A DNA stretch of 64,000 bases from Lindgomyces ingoldianus (GCF_010093535.1 NW_022985170.1:1531278-1595277), one strand, 5' to 3'; positions 1 to 10,721 are shown, numbered from the stretch's first letter. The notes: generated by a model from the sequence alone, not told the origin. Program-made: numbers and translations.

Positions 1-299
1 CGCATACTCGTCACTACCTTGATCGCGATCCCGAGCTTGCTATGACTCCAGCCAATATTCTCTTTGGCACTCAAGAAGACTTCAATTTCGATGCCATTGC
101 AGTGTTTACGTTCATCGATAGGGCGCATTGGGAGAGGTTCTGGGAGAAAGTTTCGAGGAAGGAGGCAAAGCAATTGCTAACCGAAGACGACGAGAAGTTT
201 CAAGACAAAGAGAAGTTGAAGGCGGTGTTCATTGGGGATACCAAGGCTACGGGACGGGATGGGGGCGCTGTGGGGTGGCGTTTTGTTGGCAGCGTTTAG
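1..299 (+). CDS. EthD-domain protein, C-terminal part (cut by window edge)
   Basis: The frame is open at base 3 and runs to a TAG at 297-299, so the 5' end lies outside the window. The visible part begins HTRHYLDRD and contains FNFDAIAVFTFIDRAHWERF, the usual second half of a small dimeric alpha/beta-barrel EthD protein, ending in KLKAVFIGDT. The EthD family (about 100-140 aa) is named after a protein of ethyl tert-butyl ether degradation; most fungal members have no known substrate. The second EthD gene at 2.07-2.48 kb on the other strand has the same layout (HT-RYL, DFDFDDIAEMTF, KMRAVAVGET), so the two flank the nitrilase gene. Family assignment is fairly safe; function is unknown. Confidence 0.7.
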   Translation, partial: HTRHYLDRDPELAMTPANILFGTQEDFNFDAIAVFTFIDRAHWERFWEKVSRKEAKQLLTEDDEKFQDKEKLKAVFIGDTKATGRDGGAVGWRFVGSV

Positions 300-582
300 G
301 GAGATATCACTTCCTGACCGGGCGGCCTCGAATTTTGGAGCTCTGGGCCGTGCGATTGGTCGCTTGAAGAATTTGAAAGCTCGCATGTGCAGCAATGGCT
401 GGGCGCTCATACATAACATATGTGAAGTCGTTTTGTCCAATGAGAAGTGCTATATTAACTCCGTGACCTAACCTAACCCCGATCACTAGAGCTGCAGATT
501 TTGGATGTCTTGCCTCGCCTTCGATTTCAGGCTACTGTCACTTTCCAAATCAAGCCAATTTCAGTTTCCCGGTCCTAAAAAA

Positions 583-1888
583 ATGGCGCCTATAGTAAAA
601 GTTGCAGTAATCCAACTCTACCCCGAAGTCTGCCTCCCCCTCAGCCTTCCCACCCCTACATTCTATATCCTCGCCTCTTACACCACTCTACAGTGTGTGC
701 TGACATTCCCTCTTTCGCCAGCCTTTACAGCCTGAACAAAACTTCGCAAAAGCCTGCACCTTCATTCGATCCGCAGCCTCACAAGGCGCTGACCTCGCCG
801 TGCTGCCAGAATATCACCTCACGAATTGGCAGCCGAAAGAACCTTCTTTTGCCACTTTGTGCGAACAATGGGAAGTCTATTTAAAAGGGTATCAGGCGTT
901 GGCGAAAGAGTGCGAGATTTGTATTGTTCCTGGGACGATTGTGGAGAGTCATCAAGGGGAGGGGGAGGGGGAGGGGGAGGGCGATAGATTGTTGAATGTA
1001 GCGTATTTTATTGATGGGGCTGGGGAGGTCAGGGGGAAGTATGTTAAGAAAAACCTTTGGTAGGTGTGGTTATTTTTTTTTTTTTTCCTTCGGCTTCTTG
1101 GATGTGTATACGTACTCATCTAAGCCTTTTCATTGGGCGTCTCTTTGTTCAAGTAACTTCTCTCCACCATGGCTTCCTTTAACCTTTTGCTAAGCACTGC
1201 CTACTCACTGTCGAAATCTTTAAGAGTCCCTTTCCATATTATGCCACTCTTTCAGCCTTCAAATACCAACAAGACACCCCTAACTCCTCGCTGACCTAAA
1301 CAACTAGGGGTCCCGAACGCGACCATCTAACTGGGTCCGGGCGGGACGACCACCCCGTCTTCGACACACCCTTTGGCAAAGTCGGAATGCTAATATGCTG
1401 GGATTTGGCGTTTCCGGAAGCGTTCCGGGAACTGATAGCACAAGGCGCGAAAATTATCATTGTCCCGACGTTCTGGACACTAAAAGATTGCAACGAGGCG
1501 GGGTTAGCGCTGAACCCGAGTTCGGAAGTACTGTTCTTGGATAGTATTTTGACGGCGAGGGCGTTTGAGAATACATGTGGTAAGCCTCTGTTCACCTCTT
1601 CTCAGTTGTTCTTGGATTCAGGATGTTGTGGTGCTAATGGAAATTGTAGCGATTGTGTTTGCGAATGCTGGTGGCCCTCCTGGACACGGTTACGCTGGAT
1701 TATCTCAGGTTACGGTGCCTTTTGTAGGAGCGTTGACTAGGCTCGGCAGCTGTGCGGAGGGAATGAGTGTTGTCGGTGTGGATATGCAGATCTTGGAAGA
1801 TGCGGAAGAGAACTACAATGTAAGGGGTGATTTGGCGAGGGATGATTGGCATTATGATTATCGACACTCGACTAGAAAGGAAAGCTAG
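583..1888 (+). CDS. Carbon-nitrogen hydrolase (nitrilase superfamily)
   Basis: Four exons: 583-627, 722-1059, 1308-1579, 1650-1888, giving 297 aa. The second exon starts after CGCCAG so that PLQPEQNF continues the N-terminal strand VAVIQLYPE. The Glu-Lys-Cys triad is visible: Glu45 in LPEYHLTNW, Lys124 in KYVKKNLW and Cys158 in MLICWDLAFPEAFREL. The family hydrolyses nitriles or amides (for example N-carbamoyl compounds); the exact substrate cannot be read from sequence, and an amidase is as likely as a nitrilase. A purine run at 957-982 encodes a short Glu-Gly repeat in a surface loop. It sits between two EthD-domain genes. Probably cytosolic, since no targeting signal is seen. Confidence 0.85.
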
Positions 1889-2068
1889 CAATAACAAAGG
1901 ATAGCTTGAGGCTCCATTCAAACATCTACTTGCATGACTCTGATATGCCTATGCTGCAGCATTCAGCGTACTCCGAGTCTCAAACATGCTTTGCTCAATG
2001 GTCCTTTTCGGGTGTCTAGTCCTAGAAACCATCATGTCGTCAACTATGTTAGAAATATCTCGCTTTCT

Positions 2069-2475
2069 CTATGTTATCGTAATCATCGTTTCTCCAACCG
2101 CGACAGCTCTCATTTTCCCACTATCAAGAAATTGCTCTTTATCTGCTGCTAGTTTCGCTGCCTTGCCGGTTTCACAGATGGTTTTGTAGAATTCTTCAAA
2201 GGCCCTCTCATTCTTAAAAGTCATCTCTGCAATGTCATCGAAATCGAAGTCTCCAGGGCTTCCTCTCAAGTTAAGTGGCGGATGGATCGGATTAGCTAAG
2301 CTTCCAAACCCTTTCCGTCCCGTTCGAGCGAGATAGCGGGGTGTATGTTTGAGAGGGAATAGTGGGTCGGTGAGCGACTTAAGAAGCGGGATATGTTTAT
2401 TCTCCCAATGTTCTTGAGCTGACCCGAAGTAAGAGGTAGCTTTCGCGTGACGAAGAGAATAACTGTATACGTCAT
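2069..2475 (-). pseudogene. EthD-domain gene with a one-base frameshift
   Basis: Read on the minus strand, translation from the ATG at 2475 gives MTYTVILFVTRK and then LPLTSGQLK, the normal EthD start. The continuing EthD sequence (EHWENKHIPLLKSL, then DFDFDDIAEMTF) is in another frame. The two frames meet at about 2411-2420, where one base seems to be missing after CAGCTCAAG. The rest of the frame is intact to the stop at 2069. No intron borders fit the join. It is either a recently broken gene or a sequencing/assembly error. An unbroken 137-codon frame exists only if a TTG at 2482 is used, and it loses the conserved N-terminal strand. Confidence 0.65.
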
Positions 2476-3025
2476 GATACAAATACTACGGCACCGAGGA
2501 GAGTGAGGTATGGGGGACGACAAGATTAGACGCTCTCTAGACAGTACTTAAAAGTTCGACAGACAAGATATCAGACACTGGCAATTATGCAATATGGTAA
2601 TTGCCATTCATAAATTAGAGAAGTGGATTGCAGATGCAGATATGCTTTCGGACAGCATACCACTGGCCTTTTGTTCGTGCCTGAGGCCATAGTGCGGTGA
2701 GGAACATTCTCCCCAACTTTGCTGTGCAACGCCGGAGCTCAACGTGGACTGTCGGCGGACTTTGTGTGGAGTAAATGAGCATTTGGGAAGGTGTTAGGGA
2801 AGTTGGAGCATGAATCAGGCATGAAGCAGAGCCGCGCAGTGGTAGTAGAGGTGAGGTCATTTGCAGCCCCTCGCAAGCCACGATTCCTTATCGATAAGTC
2901 GCGCCAAGCAAACCGGGCACAAAGCTGCATGGGGGGTTCGAAAATTGAAAGTGCGATAGTGGACAGCAAGCTCGAACACTCACTCTGTCCGCCCACCACC
3001 GCTACTGACTGCAAGATTCGAAAAG
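2476..3025. other. Intergenic: upstream of eIF3l and of the EthD gene
   Basis: Divergent 5' flank of about 550 bp between the EthD gene (minus) and the eIF3l gene (plus). I see no convincing gene in it. The short open frames on both strands have no recognisable motifs. Confidence 0.6.
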
Positions 3026-4563
3026 ATGAGTCTGCGAGATCGTGTTCCACCATATCAGCATGGCGAGGCGCCCATCCGCCCCCCGGCGGACGAATCAGAC
3101 GCCGAAGAGGAGGCCCTCGTGGCCGACTACCGGGAGCAAGTGCAATATGATACCATGGAGGACTTGGACAGGATGCCATCTATCGCAAGTAACCAGGACA
3201 TACACGCGCAGTTACAGGCCGCTGCGACGCCACTGGAGTTCCAGGCTAGCCTCGAGGTGAAATTTGCGAGCTACGATAACTACTGCAATTTGTTCCACTA
3301 CATCCTGAACTCAGACGGCCCTGTGGATCTGGAGGTTCCTAATGTAAGAGCAAGATGTGGCATGTACAATACGACGGCTAATGTGGAGCAGTACTTCTGG
3401 GCTTGGGATGTCATCGACGAATTCATCTACCAGTTCAACAGCTTCTGCAGCTATCGACAAAAAGTAGCACTGAAGGCTGAGAACAGCGAGGAGATACAAC
3501 TTCTGCGTGAAAACCCGAACACGTGGGGCTGTTACAGCGTCCTCAACGTTCTCTACTCACTGATCCAGAGGTCGCAGATTAGCGAGCAGCTTGAGGCTAT
3601 GAAGCGAATGGAGGACCCAAACGCGTATGCGGGGGAATACGGCTCACGGCCCTTGTATAAAATGCTGGGATACTTCTCCATCATCGGTCTGCTAAGAGTG
3701 CACTGTCTGCTTGGAGACTTCAGCTTGGCACTCAAGACCTTGGACAACATCGAACTCAACAAGAAAGCTATGTTCGCCCGTGTCATGGCCGCCCATTTCA
3801 CGACCTACTACTACGTCGGCTTCTCGTACATGATGATGCGACGGTATGCGGACGCCATCCGCATGTTCAGCCACATCCTGATTTACGTTTCACGGACGAA
3901 GAACTTTCAGAAAAATGCACAGTATGACTCGATCACTAAGAAAAATGACCAGATGTATGCTCTGATTGCTATCTGCGTTGCCTTCCATCCCACGAGGCTG
4001 GATGACACCATCCACACTGCCCTGCGCGAGAAGTACGGCGAGCAGTTCAACAGGTTGCAGCGAGGTGGACCTGACTCCCTTCCTCTCTTTGAGGAGCTGT
4101 TCCGGTCTGCGTGTCCCAAGTTCATTAACCCTACCCCCCCAGACTTCGACAACCCAGAGGTCAATATCGACCCGGTTGAGCACCACCTCCGCATCTTCAT
4201 GGATGAGGTCAAGACCAACATGTGGTCACCAACAGTGAAGAGCTATCTCAAGCTGTATACGACTATGGACTTGAAAAAACTTGCTGGTTTCTTGGAGGTA
4301 GACCCAGAGAAGCTAAGGTGTTGGCTCCTAGTCAACAAGCAGAGGAGCAGGCAAGTTAGATGGAGCGAAGGTGGATTGCTAGAGGGTGATATCACTAATA
4401 GCAGCGATCTCGACTATGCTATGGAAGGCGTAAGTTTATCACTAGTCGCAGTTTTGAGTTGATGATGCTAACACGGTCCCAGGATCTCATCCATGTTTCT
4501 GAGGCTAAGGTGGGCAGGAGATTGGTAGATTGGTATCTCCGCAACTTGGCTAGGACATACTAG
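3026..4563 (+). CDS. Eukaryotic translation initiation factor 3 subunit L
   Basis: Three exons: 3026-3343, 3392-4429, 4483-4563, giving 478 aa, the usual size of fungal eIF3l. Diagnostic stretches are YWAWDVIDEF-like (here YFWAWDVIDEFIYQFNSF), NTWGCYSVLNVLYSLIQRSQ, GYFSIIGLLRVHCLLGDF and MMMRRYADAIRMFSHIL, followed by the PCI-type C-terminus. The last exon restores DLIHVSEAKVGRRLVDWYLR. eIF3l is a peripheral PCI subunit of the eIF3 complex that binds the 40S ribosome in the cytoplasm. The first intron (3344-3391, 48 bp) has no stop and keeps the frame if retained, so automatic annotation will tend to read through it; the borders GTAAGA...GGAGCAG with a CTAAT branch site and family conservation argue for splicing. 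Confidence 0.93.
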
Positions 4564-5286
4564 ATGGCAAATCAAGCCGGGAATAAATTCTTGATATCGA
4601 GCGTAGGGCCTCTCAGAGTCACGATAGAGCATTTGCGGGTAGGAGTTGGGGCAAGGTTTCTCGGGTGCGTGAAAAGCATTTGCTTCAGCAGATTTGACGA
4701 TACTATCCTGTAGTAGAAGGAGAGGTTATAGCTAGGGATGTCATATTGACGGTGAGAAAACCAGTCAAGAGCCCGATGCCGCAAGCTTTGATCGTATTAG
4801 CATATGGGGAATAGCAACAAACCAGAATCCCAGTTTCGACCAATCGGAGCTTGTTATCAAAGAAAATCTTTGGATATTTGCGGAATGCTAAAGCGTGATT
4901 GGTGTAGAGAGAATTTGAATTCCCAGGCTTGTTGGAAGTGGAAATTAGCGTCTGATGTTGATGAGATCCTGGTGAAGGATGATGACGTGAGTGGACGACA
5001 TGTCTTTGACCGGAGCCGGCCTGCACTCCCATTGACCACCTCGACGACAACGCACTCGCCCAAGCAAGGTCAACAAGGGCTGGACAAACCGCCGCGATTC
5101 CGGGCGAACAGTCATAAGTAACAAAACAATGGCAGCAGAGTGATCTCGACTGCCCCCTTCACGTCGGTTGCCGGTGCCTGCACTGATCGCTCCCCACCTC
5201 AGTGCATTCCACGTCAAACTCACCCAGTGCTCTTTCCTCGCAGCTTTGGATCGCGGTCGTGCGAGGCAGTCCTAGAAAGAACTATC
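4564..5286. other. Intergenic: eIF3l 3' flank and leader of the next gene
   Basis: About 720 bp. It holds the 3' flank of eIF3l and the 5' leader of the coiled-coil gene. The frame at 5140-5286 is open upstream of the chosen ATG but has no conserved look. No other feature is seen. Confidence 0.5.
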
Positions 5287-6352
5287 ATGGCGCCAGACCT
5301 CAACTCCGTGCCAGCTTCCCCTCGAAATGCCACGGCCACGTCCATGAGCATGCAGCAGACACCTTCTGGACAACACGCTGCAACACACTCTACTTCCCGA
5401 CAGTCATCAACTCCCGCGTCTCGACGCGCTTCACAGATATATCCCATGAGCCCGCCGCCGCTTCCCCTTGCCTCGCCTGGTGGCAATATACCTCCCAGTG
5501 CTCAGCATGGCCATCCGTTCCCGCCGCTGAGCCCCAGCCTGGGGGGCCATATGTCGAGTGTTGATGCCCAGGGCGTGCCGATGCGTCATCCAAGGCCCTT
5601 GACAGCAGCGGAGTTGCATTTGGAGTTGGAGAAGGAACAAGAGGCTGTGGTATGTCTAGTTCTTTCCCCACCTACCCCTTATTTGATACTTCTGTATCAA
5701 ATAGGAATTCTGTTTTTGCTTCACGCAAGAATGGCAGCTGATATATGGACAACAGGTTAACCGCCTAACTCGCGAACTCTCTGCCCTCCGCGCACACTCT
5801 GCGTCAGTGGCTTCCACTGCCTCGAGCGCAGCCTCAGGTGTGCTCCTCGACCCCGCAGATGCCGCCCATACAGGCTCCTTGACGGGCCCTACCCATCCCA
5901 CCTCCGCCCGCCGTCACCGCAGCTCGTCCAGCGTGTCTCGCAGCAGCATAAGCAACCCATATGGTGGACCGGCTACCTTCTCCACTGGCATTCCGCTCAC
6001 GCCTGCTACGGCTGGCATCCCACACTCACATCATCGATACTCGGTGTCTTCGCAACCAGCGACTGGTGATCCATCTAGTGCACAACAAGCAAGGAGCGCG
6101 AGTGTGGTAAGTACGCCTAGGTATGAGGAGGTTGCGCACTTTCGACAAGAGTTGGAGGAGGCGAAGAGGGAAAATGAAGTGCTCAGGAGAAGGATCAGGG
6201 AGTTGGAGAGGATGATTAGGCGAAGTGGAGACACGGGTACAGATGCACAAAGAGGAAGGCGAGGTCCTAGTGCGCAGGGTCAGGTGCAGGTTAATGGATC
6301 GAATGGGGAGGGGGCGGCTACTGGGATTCCACACGAGGGAGAGACTTCGTAG
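5287..6352 (+). CDS. Low-complexity protein with C-terminal coiled coil
   Basis: Two exons: 5287-5649 and 5756-6352, giving 319 aa. The N-terminal third is rich in Ser, Pro, Thr and Gln and looks disordered. A first helix runs across the splice junction (ELHLELEKEQEAV followed by VNRLTRELSALRA). A second Ser-rich linker follows, then a strong coiled coil (VAHFRQELEEAKRENEVLRR and RIRELERMIRR, about residues 223-260) and a short polar tail. I started at MAPDLNSVP because the frame upstream looks like leader sequence. The two helices bracketing a disordered linker suggest a scaffold or regulatory protein. I do not recognise a named family and assign no function. Confidence 0.75.
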
Positions 6353-7262
6353 TTTGAAGAGAATGTGCCAGAGGAGTGGGTGGATTTGCACTCTAATGCC
6401 GAAATGGGAAGGATGCTTCCCAAGGTTCTTCTGTGGGAGAATCATCGTCCACATCTCACTCGATATGGGAGTAGAAAGGAGCATCCTTCTTTCTGGCCTA
6501 TCACAATAACGACATAAACGGTAACGGGTTTCTTCGATAAAAGAAGGAAGGGCTTCAACTTTGACTATCCAATGCCTATGAAATGAAGCGAAACATTCCA
6601 CGATACAAATTATTAAATCCTTTTCTCTTTCGTGTTCTCTAACCCCCTCCAAAACAACTTGTTTTTGGACTACAGAATCTCATTTGAGGAAGACCCTGAT
6701 CGGCAGGGCCCATACCCGGGGCGGTGACATGCTCGTTTCCATGTATCGCGTGGATCTTGATTTTCCAATCGTCGCCAAGCCGAAGATCTTAGATTTACGG
6801 TCAGGGCGTCCACTTCAGCACTATCCTTGTATCTCTCGACTCTTCTTTTTCCCGAGACTGAATGGGCGTTTCCTGCTGCAGCCATCTCACTATTTCAGTC
6901 TCACCAAGTAGCCATAGTGCTACCAGAATACTCTGCGGATGAGCTTGAGGGATCTGATGATCGATGTTATACGGGAAGAGAGCTGTAAAAAGCAAAGACA
7001 CGATGGAGAATGATGAAATTTCAACATATATTGCGTGGAATACGTGCTCGTATTCTTCTAGCATATGAGGATCACCATTGGGGAGTCGGTGGGTGGGGTA
7101 TAAGGTTTGCGGGTGCGAGATTATGAAGCTGAACGTGTGCTATTTGATTGCTGGTCGATGGCAGGAAAGACTTTAGATATAGTTGACATATTTCTACCTT
7201 TCATCATCGCATTCACATCAGTCCATTTGAATCAACCCTTCAAAACGTCTCTTATTCCCGGA
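6353..7262. other. Intergenic
   Basis: About 910 bp between the coiled-coil gene and the small candidate gene. Only short overlapping frames without conserved motifs are present; I see nothing else. Confidence 0.5.
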
Positions 7263-7610
7263 ATGGGCTCCATCCTAACCCGCCTCTCAATCCCCCTCCT
7301 ACGCCCCTCAAGTTCATCACGCTCACTCTCCTCCTCCTGTCCATCCCCCGGCCTTGACTTTGGTATGTACTTACACCTTCCACCCTCTTCCTTCTGCCGG
7401 ACTTTCGGCCGCTAATATACCCAAGCATCATCAATAAGCCAACCCATATCCCACCCCGTATCCCAAGAAATAATCGACGCTACGGAACGAAGATTGATTG
7501 CCGAAAGTATGCTGTTTGCTGGAAATTGGCCTTTGATGGATGGCCAGGGTCCCTTGTCGGGATCGGAAGCAGAAGCAGAAGCGGGAGGGGAGGGTAAAAG
7601 AGGAGGGTAA
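7263..7610 (+). CDS. Candidate 94-aa protein, possibly mitochondrial
   Basis: Two exons: 7263-7362 and 7426-7610. The intron has GTATGT at the donor, CTAAT as branch site and CCAAG at the acceptor, and the frame closes at TAA 7608-7610. The product starts MGSILTRLSIPLLRPSSSSR, which is rich in Arg, Ser and Leu without acids, like a mitochondrial presequence. The middle (SQEIIDATERRLIAESMLFA) looks like an amphipathic helix, and the tail is Glu/Ala/Gly-rich. The tail is encoded by a purine-rich stretch with a small tandem repeat. I do not recognise the family; the gene is supported mainly by clean splice signals and protein-like composition. Confidence 0.45.
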
Positions 7611-7906
7611 AAGAGGAGAGGAAGTAGACAGTGGGGAAGAGGTGGAGGCGGAGGTGAGAGAAAGAAGGGGTATGTGGGGTGGGAATTGGAGGGGAGCATA
7701 GGAGTGCCGTTTTCGGGCTGCTTGTTAGAAAGGGATAGACTCAAGCATGCAGGAGGGATAGAGGTAGACAAACGGTGATAGATATAGAAGTTAAACAATA
7801 TATACAGTATAGAAAAACGCCAAATCAACATTACACAGTCTCTTCAACAGTCATTATTCCATTCGTCTCCAAACCGCATGTCTCACCAACTCCAAAGTAG
7901 CCGCGC

Positions 7907-9763
7907 TCAACCAACCCTCCGTGTCCCAGTAATCTTCCTATTCTCCCTTAACCTCTTCGACTTCAACCCCTCCCGTCTTCTCTTCTTCCATGCTCGATTG
8001 TTCTCGCCTCTGTTCTCCCAGAACCATTTCTGGAACTCGCTTTCCTCTTTCTCGCCTTCGACTCCATTGGCCCCTTTCTTCTTGCCAAGAAGTGTTGAAT
8101 TAGCGTCGACGTCGGGATCGCTATTCTCTTCATCCTCATTCTCTTGGTCCGAGTTAGCACCCTCATCCTCATCCTCTTCTTCTTCGGCAATAGCGTCTGG
8201 AACGCGAGAACTCGAAGCGTTAATCTTCGTGTTTGAGCTAAGCTGCTTTCCAGCCTCAAGATCATCATCCTCATCCTCCTCGTCATCATCAACTTCGTGA
8301 CTACCCTTTCGCCACGGGAAGGAGAATCGCCGGCCAATAGCCGCGGTGTCTGGTGTCGGCGCTGCGCTTCGCAGACCTCTCCATTCTAAATCTTGCTTAG
8401 TGAATGGTGTGACTGGTGGGTTATTAGGGCCACCTCCATCGACACTCATAGTGTCTTTGTCGAAGAAGCTGAAGGAGGTGTTGATGGGTGCGAGGCCTTT
8501 GGCTGGAGTTGCAGTAAGGTTTGAGCCAGAGGTGGACGGGGGACTTAGTCTAGGTCGCTTGAAGAGGGCTTCGAGGGGGTGGATTTCTTTCTTGTCTTCG
8601 GGGGATGATGGTATGACGGTCATGGAGGGTACATCGGGAGCCAGAGCAGGGGAGGAGGCGGAGGATTCTGCGGAGGATACGTCATCATCGGAGGGTGAGG
8701 AGACATCAGAAGATTCTTGGACGTCTGAATCGGGTTCAGAAGAAGATAGCAGAGGCGTTGGCTTCTTCGTCTTGACGATCTTTTGCGCCTTTGATTTGGC
8801 TGTTGATGGTTCAGGATCGGGTGTCGCTGAAGGCTTCTTTTCCGTGGTAGGCCGTGGAGATTTGCTAGCCCTTGAAACCTCTTCCTTTGGAGGTGCGTCT
8901 ACTAGCTCTAGTACTCTTCTGTTTCTTGCTTTTCCGGTCTCAGGCTCCACCACATTGCCGTCTTCGTCAACCCATCCCTTTCCATCTACATACTCGGTCG
9001 CAGGCTTCTTCATCGTGGATACTGCGACGCTCTTGAGAAAGCTAGGCTGCTTGGTACTTTTCTCGAATTCGTGCACCACGACCTCTTTAGACTTCTTCTT
9101 ATCCTTCTTATCCTTCTTTTTCTCTTTCTTCTCCTTCCGAGCTACCTCAGTAGCCGCGACAGGTATCAACTTCGCCTTGAACAGCATTTCCGGTTCCTTT
9201 GTGTATTTGGAGGGCTTCTGTTCCTTCTTCTCTTTCTTGCTTTTCAGCGGCGGTTCCGTCCATCCTCTCTTGACTTTTCTCCCACCCTCCAATTCCGCGC
9301 CTTCCAACACACCCTGCTCCCTCTTTCTCTTCTCTTTCCTTGCACGCTTCGCCGCTCGAATTTCCTCTCCCCCTACCTCCTCCGCGCCGTCAGCAGCCTT
9401 GCGCTTCTCCGGCTTCGCATCCTCAATTCGGACTTTGGATCCTTTCAGCGTCGAGCCATTGAGCTTCTTCTTCAACTTCTGAGCTTCCATAGCGGGTAGC
9501 TCTAGATATCCGAATCCCTTCTCTGGAAATACTTCGACGGTATGGTAGGAGACGTTCTTTGCCAAAGGCAGAACGGGGGGCGCAAGATAGGCTTTGAGGA
9601 GGGTGGGAGTGAATGGCGTGATATGCAATCGGACAAGCTTATTCTCTTGACCTGGCGCCAACTGCGCAGCACTTAATCCAATATTTGTAGTCGAAGGGGG
9701 AGTTGAGTCTGAGGCTGTCGTAGCTCCAGGCAGCTTATTCTTACGCGCTGATGTGGCTGGCAT
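7907..9763 (-). CDS. Acidic, Ser/Lys-rich nucleolar-type protein with RRM-like N-terminus
   Basis: Single exon, 618 aa from the ATG at 9763; an earlier in-frame ATG at 9871 would add 36 residues of leader-like sequence. Residues about 40-120 (KLVRLHITPFTPTLLKAYL, then VSYHTVEVFPEKGFGYLEL, then LKGSKVRIEDAKP) look like a divergent RRM. The middle is a series of Lys/Glu blocks and Ser/Asp/Glu acidic tracts. The tail is basic (FQKWFWENRGENNRAWKKRR). Fungal proteins with this layout are usually labelled SRP40-like suppressor or compared with Nop8/NOL8, which act in 60S ribosome assembly in the nucleolus. The layout is seen directly; the role in ribosome assembly is inference. The opposite strand carries a long open frame that is a composition artefact. 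Confidence 0.8.
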   Translation of the reverse strand: MPATSARKNKLPGATTASDSTPPSTTNIGLSAAQLAPGQENKLVRLHITPFTPTLLKAYLAPPVLPLAKNVSYHTVEVFPEKGFGYLELPAMEAQKLKKKLNGSTLKGSKVRIEDAKPEKRKAADGAEEVGGEEIRAAKRARKEKRKREQGVLEGAELEGGRKVKRGWTEPPLKSKKEKKEQKPSKYTKEPEMLFKAKLIPVAATEVARKEKKEKKKDKKDKKKSKEVVVHEFEKSTKQPSFLKSVAVSTMKKPATEYVDGKGWVDEDGNVVEPETGKARNRRVLELVDAPPKEEVSRASKSPRPTTEKKPSATPDPEPSTAKSKAQKIVKTKKPTPLLSSSEPDSDVQESSDVSSPSDDDVSSAESSASSPALAPDVPSMTVIPSSPEDKKEIHPLEALFKRPRLSPPSTSGSNLTATPAKGLAPINTSFSFFDKDTMSVDGGGPNNPPVTPFTKQDLEWRGLRSAAPTPDTAAIGRRFSFPWRKGSHEVDDDEEDEDDDLEAGKQLSSNTKINASSSRVPDAIAEEEEDEDEGANSDQENEDEENSDPDVDANSTLLGKKKGANGVEGEKEESEFQKWFWENRGENNRAWKKRRREGLKSKRLRENRKITGTRRVG

Positions 9764-10077
9764 CGAGTCTCCGACGTGTGCCTGTGTACCACACAACCTG
9801 GCTTCCTCAGGAGCAGGATGCGCAGAGTTTGGAAGACATTGAGTGCGGAGAGTGTATATATAGATAATCAACTAAGCAACAGTGGTTCTGGATAAGCGTG
9901 CGGGCGTGCGTGCGTGCGTGGATGTGAGAGAGGTGGTGGGGAAGGATGGAATGAGAGCTTAGCGCCGGCAGATTGGTCGAGGGATCGGCTGGTGGACCGT
10001 GTGGCTGGTTCACGATCACAGCGAAGAAGCTTCGAGGCTGATCAAGCCGACCACTTGGGACATCACGACGGGCAGAG
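9764..10077. other. Divergent promoter with a short tandem repeat
   Basis: 314 bp between the divergent starts at 9763 and 10078. Around 9897-9920 there is a short CGTG-unit microsatellite. No other gene is seen. Confidence 0.5.
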
Positions 10078-10721
10078 ATGAAGAGACAAACTTCTTGGTT
10101 GTTGGTGCTGGTGGCATTTGCCACTTTGCTCTCATCTACTCTCGCTGCTTGTAAGTTGCCCTCCTACGTCAGTCCCGGTTTCGTGCTTACTAGTGCATAG
10201 CACCCACGTCTTTCTGCAAATGTACATGCTTCGGCAACAGCACCATTGTTGCCCTTGATTCTCCCGTTTCTCAAAAGCCTTCCCCAGGATCGCCAGTGGA
10301 CCGTGCCGCCAAGAAGACGTGTAGTGATTGCAACCGACAGTTCTGCTTGAGCTATCCGTTCTGCAAAAACGAGAAGGAGGAAAACGTCTTCACTACTTGC
10401 TTTCGTAAGTGGGGAAGTGCTGTGATGGAAGATGGCGCGCTGGGACAGAGAAATCGCTGACGCTTTGTAGAGAGGGACTCCGCAAAGGACCAGGCAGTGG
10501 TGTTCATATTCATCATTGCGACTGTGGGGCTGTTGAGCTATGCGGCAGTGAGACCTTGGATAGAGCAGTGGGCAGAGGTGAGGAGAGGTCATTTCTATCT
10601 TCCATGAATGATTTAGTGTGGAGGGGAAGGTGTCTACAGCATCCTATGGGTACTGACAATGACACAGAGATCGCGACAACGACGAAGCTATATTCCCGTG
10701 TCAGGTCAGGCAGATCAGTAA
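10078..10721 (+). CDS. Small Cys-rich single-pass membrane protein with signal peptide
   Basis: Four exons: 10078-10150, 10201-10404, 10471-10577, 10668-10721, giving 145 aa, all joins in frame. The protein begins with a signal peptide (MKRQTSWLLVLVAFATLLSS). It continues with a compact Cys-rich luminal domain (FCKCTCFGNST, then CSDCNRQFCLSYPFC and TTCF, nine cysteines) and one transmembrane helix (VVFIFIIATVGLLSYAAV). It ends with a short basic cytosolic tail. It was missed as an open frame because each exon is small. The topology suggests an ER/Golgi or plasma-membrane protein with disulfides. I recognise it as the kind of small conserved fungal membrane protein usually labelled hypothetical; function unknown. 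Confidence 0.8.

Noticed and set aside
8346..9482. 378-codon open frame on the plus strand
   Set aside because: It is opposite the acidic Ser/Lys-rich gene; its Ser/Phe/Leu-rich low-complexity translation is the mirror of Glu/Lys codons and has no domain.
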